Shown here: positions 63,219-64,000 of the stretch, piece after piece
How positions within the stretch are numbered: position 1 is the first letter of the stretch
Layout: the number at the start of each line of letters is the position of its first letter
Assembly (NCBI RefSeq): GCF_009696485.1
Contig: NZ_VULY01000018.1
Span: 2,093,906 to 2,157,905 of the forward strand
From: Suipraeoptans intestinalis
GTDB lineage: Bacteria; Bacillota; Clostridia; Lachnospirales; Lachnospiraceae
Direction: 5' to 3'
Length of the DNA: 64,000 bases
Position numbers and translations under genes: made by a program
Notes under the pieces: generated by a model
The model's input: the letters and a program-made list of their open reading frames with translations, nothing else
Databases searched by the model: none
What the model was told of the DNA's origin: nothing

Positions 63219-64000
63219 ATGTTAAAAGCAATTAGTGGATTTGTCGAGACACTGAATGGATGGGTCTGGGGCTGGGCTATGATTATCCTGCTGTTTGGAA
63301 CACATGTTTTTATGACGGTCCGGACAGGCTTCATTCAGAGACACACGGTTGGAAAAGGGATCAAGCTTTCTGTATCCAAGGATCCGGATGCGGAAGGAGA
63401 GGTTTCACAGTTTGGGGCGTTGACGACGGCTCTGGCAGCTACCATCGGAACGGGTAATATCATCGGTGTAGGTACGGCGATCGCTCTTGGAGGCCCCGGA
63501 GCCGTGCTTTGGTGCTGGTTGACCGGTGTGTTTGGTATCGCTACCAAGTATGCAGAGTCTCTGATCGCAGTTATGTACCGTGTAAAGACAGAGGATGGAC
63601 GTATGCAGGGCGGAGCCATGTATGCACTTTCCAGAGGACTGAATATGAAATGGCTGGGCATGCTGTTTGCCATCTTTGCAGGATTTGCCTCTTTCGGAAT
63701 CGGATGTGCGACACAGGTAAACGCTATCGCAACGGTATGTAAGGAAACGCTAGGCGTTCCTACCTGGATCGTAGGAATCGTGATCGCGATCCTGACAGCG
63801 ATCGTTATCTTTGGAGGAATCAAGTCCATCGCAAATGTTTGCGAAAAACTGGTTCCCTTTATGGCAATCTTCTATGTGATCGGATGTATCGTGATCCTGG
63901 TTATGAATTATGACTTTATCTTCCCGGCTATCGGCGTGATCTGCAAGCTGGCATTTACGCCGGGCGCAGCAGCAGGCGGACTGGTGGGAGGCGGAATCCA
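63219..64000 (+). CDS. alanine/glycine:cation symporter family protein (partial)
   Basis: The first 260 codons of an AGCS (sodium:alanine symporter) protein that runs off the window. Visible family motifs are FIQRHTVGKGIKLSV, AATIGTGNIIGVGTAIALGG with GGPGA and QGGAMYALSRGL; several membrane segments are present. It would import alanine or glycine with Na+ (or H+). AAGGGGGAAA precedes the ATG. With OCD and RidA upstream, and glycine/betaine reductase genes elsewhere in the window, it fits amino-acid fermentation. Confidence 0.92.
   Translation, partial: MLKAISGFVETLNGWVWGWAMIILLFGTHVFMTVRTGFIQRHTVGKGIKLSVSKDPDAEGEVSQFGALTTALAATIGTGNIIGVGTAIALGGPGAVLWCWLTGVFGIATKYAESLIAVMYRVKTEDGRMQGGAMYALSRGLNMKWLGMLFAIFAGFASFGIGCATQVNAIATVCKETLGVPTWIVGIVIAILTAIVIFGGIKSIANVCEKLVPFMAIFYVIGCIVILVMNYDFIFPAIGVICKLAFTPGAAAGGLVGGGI

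Overview
The window looks like a chromosomal segment of an anaerobic Firmicute, most likely Lachnospiraceae (Clostridia). The indications are sigma-A promoters, strong AGGAGG-type ribosome binding sites, the hrcA-grpE-dnaK-dnaJ order behind a CIRCE operator, the scfA-scfB-secDF-recJ-apt-rel-hemZ-hisS-aspS gene order, a fused SecDF, selenocysteine-dependent betaine/glycine reductase genes, and small families (DUF3793, DUF1846, DUF2325) common in that group. Base composition is near 50% GC apart from a few AT-rich patches. All identifications come from reading motifs and translated sequence; no database search was run.

Layout. 1-4460: the start of a leftward gene, then a rightward operon with a Grd-type component B proprotein, its selenocysteine subunit (in-frame TGA at 2690-2692) and a BCCT betaine/choline/carnitine-type transporter, behind a promoter carrying two palindromic operators. 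4647-6134 (minus): DUF1846 protein. 6298-10234: ftsH-uvrC. 10377-14551: remnant of a DUF4143-type ATPase gene, then the six-cysteine peptide SCIFF (scfA), a terminator/attenuator, its radical SAM maturase (scfB) and secDF. 14615-15480: AT-rich insertion with a small membrane protein and what looks like the end of an IS3-like element. 15549-25495: recJ, apt, bifunctional (p)ppGpp synthetase/hydrolase, MBL hydrolase, hemZ, hisS, aspS.

26000-34240: SurA-N-like exported protein, glycerophosphodiesterase, MFS transporter, EamA transporter with a histidine-rich tail, tRNA-Gly(GCC), MATE transporter, a short ToxN/AbiQ-like (type III toxin) gene, and an apparently Fur-controlled DUF3793-flavodoxin-DUF2325 operon. 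34425-44069: thyA-folA-glycosyltransferase, ilvB-ilvN-ilvE, methyltransferase-hslO-nadE. 44315-49141: an unnamed system made of a small Sec-secreted protein, an attenuator, two anchored extracytoplasmic proteins, three membrane proteins and one ABC ATPase. This is the best candidate for an undescribed system. 49297-56122: S1-domain protein, CBS-containing Mn-dependent pyrophosphatase, flavin reductase-like protein, MATE transporter, rarA, conserved small protein. 56150-61122: heat-shock operon. 61232-end: ornithine cyclodeaminase-like protein, RidA and the start of an AGCS alanine:cation symporter.

Functional themes are amino-acid and betaine fermentation (Grd component B, BCCT; OCD/RidA/AGCS), protein quality control (FtsH, Hsp33, HrcA-GrpE-DnaK-DnaJ), one-carbon and nucleotide metabolism (ThyA, FolA, Apt), branched-chain amino acid synthesis (Ilv), and several small accessory modules.
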